Source: Cyanobacteria bacterium OH_CDB_20 | GTDB lineage: Bacteria; Cyanobacteriota; Vampirovibrionia; Gastranaerophilales; Gastranaerophilaceae | Direction: 5' to 3' | Length of the DNA: 64,000 nucleotides | Assembly (NCBI GenBank): GCA_023415935.1 | Contig: JAEZIX010000026.1 | Span: 1-64,000, forward strand | Shown here: in pieces, positions 29,082 through 36,411 of the stretch | Numbering within the stretch: the first letter of the stretch is position 1 | Layout: the number at the start of each line of letters is the position of its first letter | Position numbers and translations under genes: made by a program | Notes under the pieces: generated by a model | What the model saw: only the letters and a program-made list of their open reading frames with translations | Database searches by the model: none | Told to the model about the DNA's origin: nothing

Positions 29082-30438
29082 AACGCAAGAACTGATTGAA
29101 AAAGATAAAAAATATATTTGGCACCCCGATACACAAATGAAGCAGTATGAAACTGAAAGTCCGATTGTTATCGAAAAGGGTAAGGGCATTTATGTTTGGG
29201 ATACGGATGGCAACAAATACATTGATGCTATTGCTTCTTGGTGGGTGAATACTCTTGGTCATTCAAACGAACGTTTAAATAAGGCACTGTGCAGACAACT
29301 TGAAAGTATAGAGCATGTACTTTTAGGTGGGTTTTCTCATGTCCCTGCAATAGAGCTTGCAGAAGAGCTCATAAACATTACTGCGCCAGAACTTACAAGA
29401 GTTTTCTATTCTGATAATGGTTCTACCGCAACTGAAGTTGCTCTCAAGATGGCTTTTCAATATTGGCAGCAGCAGGGAAAAACAAAAAAAACCAAGTTTG
29501 TTGCGCTAGAAAGCTCTTATCATGGTGATACTTTAGGCGCGGTATCGGTTGGTGGAGTTGATGTTTTTTACAAAATCTTCAAGCCGCTTCTTTTTGATAT
29601 TTTTCAGGCAAAAAGTCCTTACTGCTACAGATGTCCTGAGGGTTTAAACAATGAAACATGCAGCTGTGAATGTGCTGATTCTGTTGAAAAAATATTTGAA
29701 GCACATTCAGAAGAAATTGCAGCTATTATTATTGAGCCTTTAGTTCAAGGAGCTTGCGGAATGCGCATGCACCCTCCGAAGTATCTTAAAAAAGTTCGTC
29801 AGCTTTGTGACAAATATGATATTCTTTTAATCCACGATGAAGTTGCAGTGGGCTTTGGAAGAACAGGAAAAATGTTTGCATATGAACACGCAGGAATTGT
29901 TCCTGACTTATTGTGTTTGGCAAAAGGAATAACCGCAGGGTATTTGCCACTTGCAGTTACTATTACGACAGAAAAAATTTATCAGGGATTTTATGATGAT
30001 AGTATTTATAAAGCCTTTTTTCACGGGCACAGTTTTACAGGAAATCCTTTAGCAGCATCTGTTGCAGTTGAAAACCTAAAAATATTCAAAGAAGAAAAAA
30101 TAATTGAAAGTTTACAGCCTAAAATACAATTCATTTCAGAAAAAATCAAAAAATTTAATCATTTAAAGCATGTTGGCGATATTAGGCAAACAGGTATGAT
30201 TGTTGCGCTTGAGCTTGTTGAAGACAAAGAAACAAAAAAAGAATTTAGCTCAAATCTTAAAATCGGCAAAAAAATATATGACGAAGCACTAAAATTAGGT
30301 GCAATTTTAAGACCCCTTGGAGATACTATATATTTTATTCCCCCTTACGTGATTACAGAAGATGAAATTGAACAGCTTATTAACATTGCTTATAAGGCAA
30401 TTGAAAACGTTACAGAGAAAAACCAAAAGACTATTTAA
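29074..30438 (+). CDS. bioA: Adenosylmethionine-8-amino-7-oxononanoate aminotransferase
   Basis: 454 residues from the TTG at 29074, which has AAGG nine bases upstream and overlaps the leuA stop by 8 bases; a second TTG at 29056 is possible but lacks a ribosome site. The fold-type I aminotransferase motifs are EKDKKYIWHPDTQM, ASWWVNTLGHSN, SYHGDTLGAVSVGG, the Asp in LLIHDEVAVGFGRTG, and LAKGITAGYLPLAVT with the PLP lysine. The cysteine cluster around residues 185-202 (YCYRC, CSCEC) is found in many BioA. It converts KAPA to DAPA in biotin synthesis. Other bio genes are not in the window. Confidence 0.92.
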   Translation: MTKTQELIEKDKKYIWHPDTQMKQYETESPIVIEKGKGIYVWDTDGNKYIDAIASWWVNTLGHSNERLNKALCRQLESIEHVLLGGFSHVPAIELAEELINITAPELTRVFYSDNGSTATEVALKMAFQYWQQQGKTKKTKFVALESSYHGDTLGAVSVGGVDVFYKIFKPLLFDIFQAKSPYCYRCPEGLNNETCSCECADSVEKIFEAHSEEIAAIIIEPLVQGACGMRMHPPKYLKKVRQLCDKYDILLIHDEVAVGFGRTGKMFAYEHAGIVPDLLCLAKGITAGYLPLAVTITTEKIYQGFYDDSIYKAFFHGHSFTGNPLAASVAVENLKIFKEEKIIESLQPKIQFISEKIKKFNHLKHVGDIRQTGMIVALELVEDKETKKEFSSNLKIGKKIYDEALKLGAILRPLGDTIYFIPPYVITEDEIEQLINIAYKAIENVTEKNQKTI

Positions 30439-30739
30439 AAGGGTTGTTGTTCTCCATATTTGAAAATGTCTCTTTCGCTTTGCGTGATAGGTTTTCAACA
30501 AAACTTTTAATTTTGTCACTTGCGGTTGGATCTTTTGGTTTTTCTTCATCTTCAAGATTTAGTTCAAAAGAATCATCTTCGTTAGAGCCAAAAAGATCGA
30601 TTTTTTCTTGTTTTTTCTTCTTGTCTTTTTCCTGCTGAAAATAACCGAGATTGCCGCCACCGCCATTATTTTGCATGTTTTGTGACTCTTGAATCATCGG
30701 TTTGTTGGTAAATTTGGGACCATTAATATCGAAGGACAT
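30431..30739 (-). CDS. Hypothetical low-complexity protein, 102 aa
   Basis: Not recognised. The protein is hydrophilic and probably disordered: an Asn/Gly/Gln-rich N-terminus, a Lys-rich stretch (EKDKKKKQEK), an acidic stretch (NEDDSFELNLEDEE) and a helical basic end (KIKSFVENLSRKAKETF). It has no membrane segment or signal peptide. Its stop codon lies inside the end of bioA on the opposite strand (8-base overlap). Real-gene status is supported by the unbroken frame and by the position opposite the FliK-like gene, but it is not certain. Confidence 0.5.
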   Translation of the reverse strand: MSFDINGPKFTNKPMIQESQNMQNNGGGGNLGYFQQEKDKKKKQEKIDLFGSNEDDSFELNLEDEEKPKDPTASDKIKSFVENLSRKAKETFSNMENNNPFK

Positions 30740-30950
30740 AGCTCATACTTCCATATTGTAAATTGAAAAGGGAAAGCCAGAAGCCTCTACTATTATTATA
30801 TACTACTTTTGTAGGGAGTTAAATACTTTATTCATATTATTATTAAAATATATGACGAAAGATTAATAATTATGACTCTTTTGGACTATTTTTATGTCAT
30901 TTATATATTAACTTTTGCAAAATGGTTAAAAATAATTAATAATAAAAAAC

Positions 30951-31982
30951 ATGAGTAATATAAATCTCGGGCAATTTTTAAATTCACTTTTTAAAACTAA
31001 TATTAACAGCAATGTTCAATCAAATATTAGTTCTACTGCTGCAGCGCATGAAGCTACGGGCTCAAATGCTCCTGCGGTGTTTACCCCGCTTCCGACTCCT
31101 CGTGTGAGCGTTAATTTTAAAGCACCAGAAACACAGCTTATAAACCAACAAACACAGCTCAACGGTGCCGATAAAAGTACTTATGTTAAAGACTTACTCA
31201 ATCTTCCTCAAACAATGGAAGACTTTTTGCTTTTAATGACTTCTAATTCGGCTGCTTCAGCTGCAAAAACAGCTACGAAACTTTCTTCAAATGATCTTGC
31301 ATCTATTTTGCTTGCTTCTAATCTTGATTTGTCTAAAATGGCCGCATTATTGCAACAAAACGGTAAAGAAGCGCTTTCAAAACTTATACAGATGACAGCA
31401 AAATTTAATCAAATGGGAGTTGACGTTAAAAATGACCAGATGAATGAACTTGCTTCTATTATTAATGCAAGTGTTTCAACTGCCGGCGCTTCACAAAACC
31501 ACGCGCTCAAAAGCTTTTTACTCCTTTACTTGCCATGGCTTCCGCTTGGCGAAAATACTAATTTTTCTATAGAAATAGGCTCGGGAGCTCCTGAAGAAGG
31601 CGGTGAATCAGATGATTCTGTTACTATCCTTATTTCGACCGAAAACTTTGGGAATGTCCAAATCGTTCTTTTTAAACAAGGAAATAAAGCAATAAGTATG
31701 CAAATAGCTTGTTCAAAAGAGTTTCCAAAAGACTTTGTAGAAAAAGCAATTGAGGTGCAAGCCCAGAACTATAACGTTCAAGCAGGAATAGCTTTTGAGG
31801 AAAAACAGGTTGAAAAACCCCAAAGACAAGAAACCTCTCAGACGCAAGTATCCCTCAATACATCACCTGGAGTTAATCCTTTCTTGATTTTGATGGCACA
31901 TGCTGTTATTAAAATCGTTATTGGTGTCGATAAAGCGTATTCTCTTTCTGAAGACAGAAAAAAAATGATTGAAGAAAAGTAA
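30951..31982 (+). CDS. FliK-like (hook-length-control type) protein, tentative
   Basis: 343 residues. The N-terminal 75 residues are Asn/Ser/Thr/Ala-rich and likely unstructured, residues 80-180 are helical and Gln/Asn-rich, and residues 187-275 form a beta-rich domain that opens LLLYLPWLPLGE and continues with VTILISTENFGNVQIVLFKQ. This pattern of a Pro-Leu-rich loop plus alternating strands recalls the C-terminal domain of FliK hook-length proteins. A hydrophobic stretch lies near residues 312-330. It is 15 kb from the flagellar operon. I rate the FliK link as plausible only; no Shine-Dalgarno sequence precedes the ATG. Confidence 0.5.
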   Translation: MSNINLGQFLNSLFKTNINSNVQSNISSTAAAHEATGSNAPAVFTPLPTPRVSVNFKAPETQLINQQTQLNGADKSTYVKDLLNLPQTMEDFLLLMTSNSAASAAKTATKLSSNDLASILLASNLDLSKMAALLQQNGKEALSKLIQMTAKFNQMGVDVKNDQMNELASIINASVSTAGASQNHALKSFLLLYLPWLPLGENTNFSIEIGSGAPEEGGESDDSVTILISTENFGNVQIVLFKQGNKAISMQIACSKEFPKDFVEKAIEVQAQNYNVQAGIAFEEKQVEKPQRQETSQTQVSLNTSPGVNPFLILMAHAVIKIVIGVDKAYSLSEDRKKMIEEK

Positions 31983-31997
31983 CTTTTTTAAAAGTTA
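31980..31997. promoter_or_regulatory. Palindrome between the FliK-like gene and radA
   Basis: TAACTTTT-TT-AAAAGTTA, a perfect 8-base inverted repeat with a 2-base centre. The first TAA is the stop codon of the FliK-like gene. It ends 15 bases before the radA ATG. It has a weak T-run only, so it may be an operator rather than a terminator. Confidence 0.35.
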
Positions 31998-32012
31998 TGA
32001 TATTATTTCTTT

Positions 32013-33398
32013 ATGGCAAAAGTTAAAACAAAGTGGATATGTCAAAATTGTGGATATGAAACGCCAAAATCGCTAGGGAAATGCCCTGAATGCGGTAGTT
32101 GGTCAAGTTTTGTCGAAGAGATTGAAAAGCAAGTTAACCAAAAACAGGGACAGGTTTATCGTGATGATACATCTCCTTGCTTGATTAACGATATTACAAT
32201 ATCTGAGGCAATCAGGTTTTCAACAGGGTTTGGCGAATTTGACAGAGTACTTGGCGGAGGGCTTGTTCAAGGCGCTATGGTGCTTTTAGCCGGAGATCCC
32301 GGGATTGGAAAGTCTACACTTGTTCTTCAGACAAGCAAAACAATGTGCGACCAAAACAAAAAAGTTCTTTATATATGCGCTGAAGAATCTTCTTCTCAGA
32401 TAAAACTTAGAGCACAAAGGCTTAACGTTGATTCAAATAACCTTTTTGTATATTCACAAACAAATTTTGAAAACATAAAACTTCAAATTGATAATATTAA
32501 CCCTGATATCCTTATTGTAGACAGTATTCAGGCTATTTATACGACAAACATTACATCAGGCGCAGGAAGTGTCTCGCAAATTAGAGAATGTACAAACTAT
32601 TTTATGGATATTGCGAAGACAAAAAACGTTACGGTTATTGTTGTCGGGCATGTTACAAAAGAAGGAAGTATTGCAGGACCTAAGGTTTTAGAACATATGG
32701 TTGATACTGTAATTTATTTTGAAGGGGACAGGTATAAATCATACAGGCTTTTACGCTCTAACAAAAACCGTTTTGGGACTACAAACGAAGTTGGTGTTTT
32801 CAATATGGTAGAAGAGGGACTTGTCGAAGTTAACAACCCGAGCGAGCTTTTTATCCATGAAAGAACACAAAACATCACGCCAGGAAGTGTAATCATTGCA
32901 ACAAATGAAGGTTCAAGAGCTTTGCTTGTTGAAATTCAGGCGCTTGTCGGAACAACATCATATCCTTCTCCAAGAAGAGTTTCAACGGGTGTTGAGTATA
33001 ACAGGTTATTGCAAATTCTTGCGGTTCTTGAAAAAAGAATTGGCCTAAACCTCAGCAAACAAGATGTTTATGTAAATACAATCGGCGGAATCGATATTGA
33101 TGAGCCTGCTGCAGACCTTGGCATTGCTCTTGCAATTGCAACTTGCGCAAGAGATGTGATTGTATCTCCTGATACTGTTATCGTTGGAGAAATTGGTTTG
33201 TCAGGAGAGATCAGAACTGTAAATAATATTGAAAAGCGCATTTTTGAAGCGCAAAAACTAGGTTTTCAGAAAATTATTATCCCAAAATTAAATAAAAAAC
33301 TTACACAAAAACTTGATATTGAAATAATTGAAGTAACGCGTCTTATGGACGCTATATCTGCCTGCGTGTATAAAGAACCCCAAAAAGCTCTTATATAA
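32013..33398 (+). CDS. radA: DNA repair protein RadA
   Basis: 461 residues, full length. The N-terminal zinc finger is WICQNCGYETPKSLGKCPECGSW; the RecA-like core has Walker A LLAGDPGIGKSTLVLQ, followed by the RadA-specific KNRFG motif (in LLRSNKNRFG); the C-terminal Lon-like domain carries DVYVNTIGGIDIDEPAADL. It drives branch migration of recombination intermediates. No Shine-Dalgarno sequence is visible; TATTAT at 32001-32006 lies six bases before the ATG. Confidence 0.96.
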   Translation: MAKVKTKWICQNCGYETPKSLGKCPECGSWSSFVEEIEKQVNQKQGQVYRDDTSPCLINDITISEAIRFSTGFGEFDRVLGGGLVQGAMVLLAGDPGIGKSTLVLQTSKTMCDQNKKVLYICAEESSSQIKLRAQRLNVDSNNLFVYSQTNFENIKLQIDNINPDILIVDSIQAIYTTNITSGAGSVSQIRECTNYFMDIAKTKNVTVIVVGHVTKEGSIAGPKVLEHMVDTVIYFEGDRYKSYRLLRSNKNRFGTTNEVGVFNMVEEGLVEVNNPSELFIHERTQNITPGSVIIATNEGSRALLVEIQALVGTTSYPSPRRVSTGVEYNRLLQILAVLEKRIGLNLSKQDVYVNTIGGIDIDEPAADLGIALAIATCARDVIVSPDTVIVGEIGLSGEIRTVNNIEKRIFEAQKLGFQKIIIPKLNKKLTQKLDIEIIEVTRLMDAISACVYKEPQKALI

Positions 33399-33468
33399 AG
33401 ATTTTATAAAGGCGCCAAACTTGTGTGATAAACTTGAGTTATAGGTTATTATACGTGGAGGTATTTTT

Positions 33469-34593
33469 ATGATTCCAATTTTAGATTTAAAAAGACAATA
33501 CGCTCAAATTGGCGCAGAGATTGAAAAAGAAGTAATAGAAGTTCTTCGTTCAGGCTCATATATTTTAGGTAAACACAATAAAGCATTACAAGAAGAATTT
33601 TCAAAATATTTAGGTGCAAAATATTCTGTTGCTCTAAACTCAGGAACAGACGCTCTTCACCTTGCTTTAAGAGCTTTGGATATTGGAGCGGGGGATGAAG
33701 TTATCACGGTTGCTTTTACTTTTGTTGCGACAACAGAAGCAATAGGTATCGTAGGTGCGACTCCTGTTTTTGTTGATATTGACAAAGATACTTTTAATAT
33801 GGACGCTTCTAAAATTGAAGCTGCTATCACGCCTAAAACAAAAGCAATACTTCCTGTTCACCTATACGGTCAACCTTGCGATATGGATGCAATTATGAAA
33901 ATTGCTAAAAAACATAATTTATATGTAATAGAAGATTGCTGTCAGGCAATTGGTGCTGAGTACAAAGGCAAAAAAGTTGGAACATTCGGTGACATGGGAT
34001 GTTATAGCTTCTTCCCTACAAAAAATCTTGGTGCTATGGGTGATGGCGGAATGCTTGTTACAAACAGCCAAATGCTAAATGATAGAGTTATTTCTCTAAG
34101 AAATCACGGCGGCCCAGTTCGTTATCATCATGATGAAATAGGCGTAAACAGCCGTCTTGACGAGATTCAAGCAGCAATTTTAAGAGTAAAATTAAACCAT
34201 ATTGATAAATGGAACAAAATGAGACGCGAAAATGCATACAGATACAATGAGCTTTTCAAAGACTATCCTGAAGTTGAAACACCAAAAGAAATAGATAATA
34301 CATATTCTGTTTATCACCAATATACAATTAAAGTTAAAAACAGAGACAAGGTTCATGCACTTCTTCAAGAAGCAGGAATTGGCGCAATGATTTATTACCC
34401 TATTCCTTTGCATATGCAAAAAGTTCATAGCCATTTGCCTCAAAAACAAGGCTCTTTGCCAAATACAGAACTTGATACAACTCTTGTTATGTCGCTTCCA
34501 ATGTTCCCTGAACTTACAAAAGAAGAACAAAAAACAGTTGTACACAACATAATTACTTGTATTGGTCAGTCAGAACCTGCTTTAAGCAAATAA
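33469..34593 (+). CDS. DegT/DnrJ/EryC1 family sugar aminotransferase
   Basis: 374 residues, PLP-dependent. ILDLKRQYAQI at the start, YSVALNSGTDALHLALRAL, EDCCQAIGAEYKGKKVGTFGDMGCYSFFPTKNLGAMGDGG (the Lys of PTKN binds PLP) and SRLDEIQAAILRVKL are family signatures. These enzymes make amino-sugar nucleotides for surface polysaccharides, often 4- or 3-amino sugars. GTGGAGG precedes the ATG. A terminator follows. No other nucleotide-sugar gene is adjacent, so the product sugar is not determined. Confidence 0.88.
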   Translation: MIPILDLKRQYAQIGAEIEKEVIEVLRSGSYILGKHNKALQEEFSKYLGAKYSVALNSGTDALHLALRALDIGAGDEVITVAFTFVATTEAIGIVGATPVFVDIDKDTFNMDASKIEAAITPKTKAILPVHLYGQPCDMDAIMKIAKKHNLYVIEDCCQAIGAEYKGKKVGTFGDMGCYSFFPTKNLGAMGDGGMLVTNSQMLNDRVISLRNHGGPVRYHHDEIGVNSRLDEIQAAILRVKLNHIDKWNKMRRENAYRYNELFKDYPEVETPKEIDNTYSVYHQYTIKVKNRDKVHALLQEAGIGAMIYYPIPLHMQKVHSHLPQKQGSLPNTELDTTLVMSLPMFPELTKEEQKTVVHNIITCIGQSEPALSK

Positions 34594-34615
34594 TAAGAAT
34601 TTCACAGTGCCAATT

Positions 34616-34641
34616 AAAAGCTCCTGTTACAGGGAGCTTTT
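34616..34641 (+). terminator. Rho-independent terminator after the DegT aminotransferase
   Basis: AAAAGCTCC / GGGAGCTTTT stem with a short TGTTACA-type loop, followed by T-rich sequence. It lies 22 bases beyond the stop codon. Confidence 0.8.
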
Positions 34642-34699
34642 GTGTTGTTGTATCATTCGACTATGATTATTTAAAATATTCTTATGTTACAGATTGTAA

Positions 34700-34848
34700 A
34701 CAAGATTTAAATCATGCGTTATAAGAACTTTACAAAGGGAACATATAAAGTATAGGAATAATAAAAAAGAATTAAATAAGTTTTCTCTCTCTCTAATTCC
34801 TCTCTCTAATATGTGGTAGACTTAACCGGCTTCAGTCGGTTTTTTTTT
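34700..34848 (+). ncRNA. Candidate small RNA with CU-rich direct repeats
   Basis: Part of the 375-base stretch without a gene (34594-34968). It contains no open frame of useful length but ends in a strong terminator of its own. The segment 34781-34810 is almost pure C/T and contains the 11-mer CTCTCTCTAAT twice (34787-34797 and 34800-34810). This CU-rich tract would pair with GAGAGG-type ribosome sites, as in known CU-rich regulatory RNAs such as Listeria LhrC. The promoter is not clear: TTTACA near 34730 with TATAGG 16 bases on is one option. The 5' end given here is a guess. Confidence 0.4.
34824..34848 (+). terminator. Orphan rho-independent terminator
   Basis: AACCGGC, loop TTCA, GTCGGTT, then a run of T through 34848. 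One G-T pair sits in the stem. No coding sequence precedes it after the earlier terminator at 34616-34641, so it marks the end of a non-coding transcript or of read-through. Confidence 0.8.
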
Positions 34849-34968
34849 GCGAAAAATTTGTTCTAAAATCCTCGTATTATTCAAAGTGCGAAGAAGAGTG
34901 TACTTGCTTATATTCCGGAAATGTGTAATAATAGCTTGAAATTTATCTTTTGCTAAAGGGGCATCACA

Positions 34969-35640
34969 TTGAGATTTTCTACTCCACATAATTTAAAAGG
35001 GACTTTAATTTGCGTTGAAGGAATTGACGGCTCGGGTAAATCGACCCAGCTTAAAATTCTGTATGATTGGCTAAAATCACTTAAACAAGATGTCATTTTT
35101 ACTGAGTGGAACTCTTCTGATTTGATTTCTCAAACAACAAAACTTGCCAAGAAGAAAAATCTATTGAGTCCAAGAACTTTTAGCTTACTTCATGCAGTTG
35201 ATTTTGCAGACAGGCTCGAGCAGGTTATTATTCCAGCTTTAAAAGCAGGGTTTATTTTGCTCGCTGACAGGTACGTTTATACCGCTTTTGCTCGTGATGT
35301 TGCAAGAGGTGTTGATCGAGATTGGGTTAGAAAAATGTACGGGTTTGCCGTTCAGCCTGATTTAACTCTCTATTTTAGAGTTCCTGTTGATGTTTCCCTG
35401 GAAAGAATTTGCGCAAATCGCGCGCCTAAATTCTATGAAGCAGGCATGGACTTAAAGCTCAGCAATGATCCATATGAAAGTTATAAAATTTTCCAAAAAA
35501 GAGTTAACGAAGAATATCAAAATATGGTTGATGAATACGGTTTAATCGAAATTGATGCAACAGATTCGATTCACTCAAAACAACTTGTTTTTAGAGAAGA
35601 AGTTAAAAAGTTGCTTGCTACAAAAGGAATTAATTTATAA
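34969..35640 (+). CDS. Thymidylate-kinase-like protein, copy 1
   Basis: 223 residues from a TTG start (AAAGGGG lies 7 bases upstream). P-loop GIDGSGKSTQ near residues 18-27; the nucleoside-binding region reads LADRYVYTAFARDVARG, matching the Asp-Arg-Tyr of dTMP kinases. The segment where canonical dTMP kinases have R-E-P-G-G-T is TEWNSS here. About half of the residues match the next gene over its core. It belongs to the dTMP-kinase fold family; whether dTMP is the substrate is open. The stop codon touches the ATG of copy 2. Confidence 0.72.
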   Translation: MRFSTPHNLKGTLICVEGIDGSGKSTQLKILYDWLKSLKQDVIFTEWNSSDLISQTTKLAKKKNLLSPRTFSLLHAVDFADRLEQVIIPALKAGFILLADRYVYTAFARDVARGVDRDWVRKMYGFAVQPDLTLYFRVPVDVSLERICANRAPKFYEAGMDLKLSNDPYESYKIFQKRVNEEYQNMVDEYGLIEIDATDSIHSKQLVFREEVKKLLATKGINL

Positions 35641-36312
35641 ATGAGTAAGTACAAATCAAAGCATGGCCATGACGGTCTGTTAATAGTAATTGAAGGAACG
35701 GATGGTTCAGGTAAATCCACTCAGATTGAGCTTTTAAAAAGATGGATTGAAGACCAGTCATATGGCGCGATGGTTAGCGAGTGGAAAACATCGAGGTTCA
35801 TTGCTGACGCTATTGATGATGCTAAAGACAGAAATCTTTTAAACGCAACAACATTCAGTCTTTTGTATGCTGCTGATTTTGCAGATCGTTTGGAGACAAC
35901 TATTCTACCTGCTTTAAAAGCCGGTTTTGTAGTTCTCTTAGATAGATATACATACACTGCATATACTCGCGACGTTGTGAGAGGACACAATTCTGAATGG
36001 GTTGAAAGTCTTTATAGTTATGCTCCAGAGCCTGATTTGGTCTTTTACTTAGACGTTCCAGTTGAAATGCTTTTGAAAAGAATAATCGGAACTACTGGCC
36101 TTGATTATTGGGAGTCAGGCAGAGACATTGGCTTAAGTTCTGATTTTTATAAGAGCTTCCAAATCTATCAGGGCAAGTGTCTTGAAGAATATCAAAAAAT
36201 GATTAAAAAATATAATTTTATAACACTTGATGGCACATTATCTGCAAAAGAAATACATAAAAAAATCACATCAGATGTGGGCAAGCTTCTAGACTCGGGC
36301 GCAATTGAATAA
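35641..36312 (+). CDS. Thymidylate-kinase-like protein, copy 2
   Basis: 223 residues, same length as copy 1 and directly abutting it (TAA then ATG, no gap). P-loop GTDGSGKSTQ, LDRYTYTAYTRDVVRG for the nucleoside site, and SEWKTS in place of the usual R-E-P-G-G-T. Conserved blocks shared with copy 1 include TFSLL, DFADRLE and LPALKAGF. It arose by tandem duplication, and the two may form a heterodimer. The likely role is nucleotide phosphorylation; no canonical tmk is seen in the window. Confidence 0.72.
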   Translation: MSKYKSKHGHDGLLIVIEGTDGSGKSTQIELLKRWIEDQSYGAMVSEWKTSRFIADAIDDAKDRNLLNATTFSLLYAADFADRLETTILPALKAGFVVLLDRYTYTAYTRDVVRGHNSEWVESLYSYAPEPDLVFYLDVPVEMLLKRIIGTTGLDYWESGRDIGLSSDFYKSFQIYQGKCLEEYQKMIKKYNFITLDGTLSAKEIHKKITSDVGKLLDSGAIE

Positions 36313-36411
36313 TTGTAAATAATATACTTATTATCGCTCTTTAGCACTGTTAAAATTTTTACTTCAGTGATACAATTATCTCTGAGTATTAGTATAATAG
36401 GGGTCAATATA

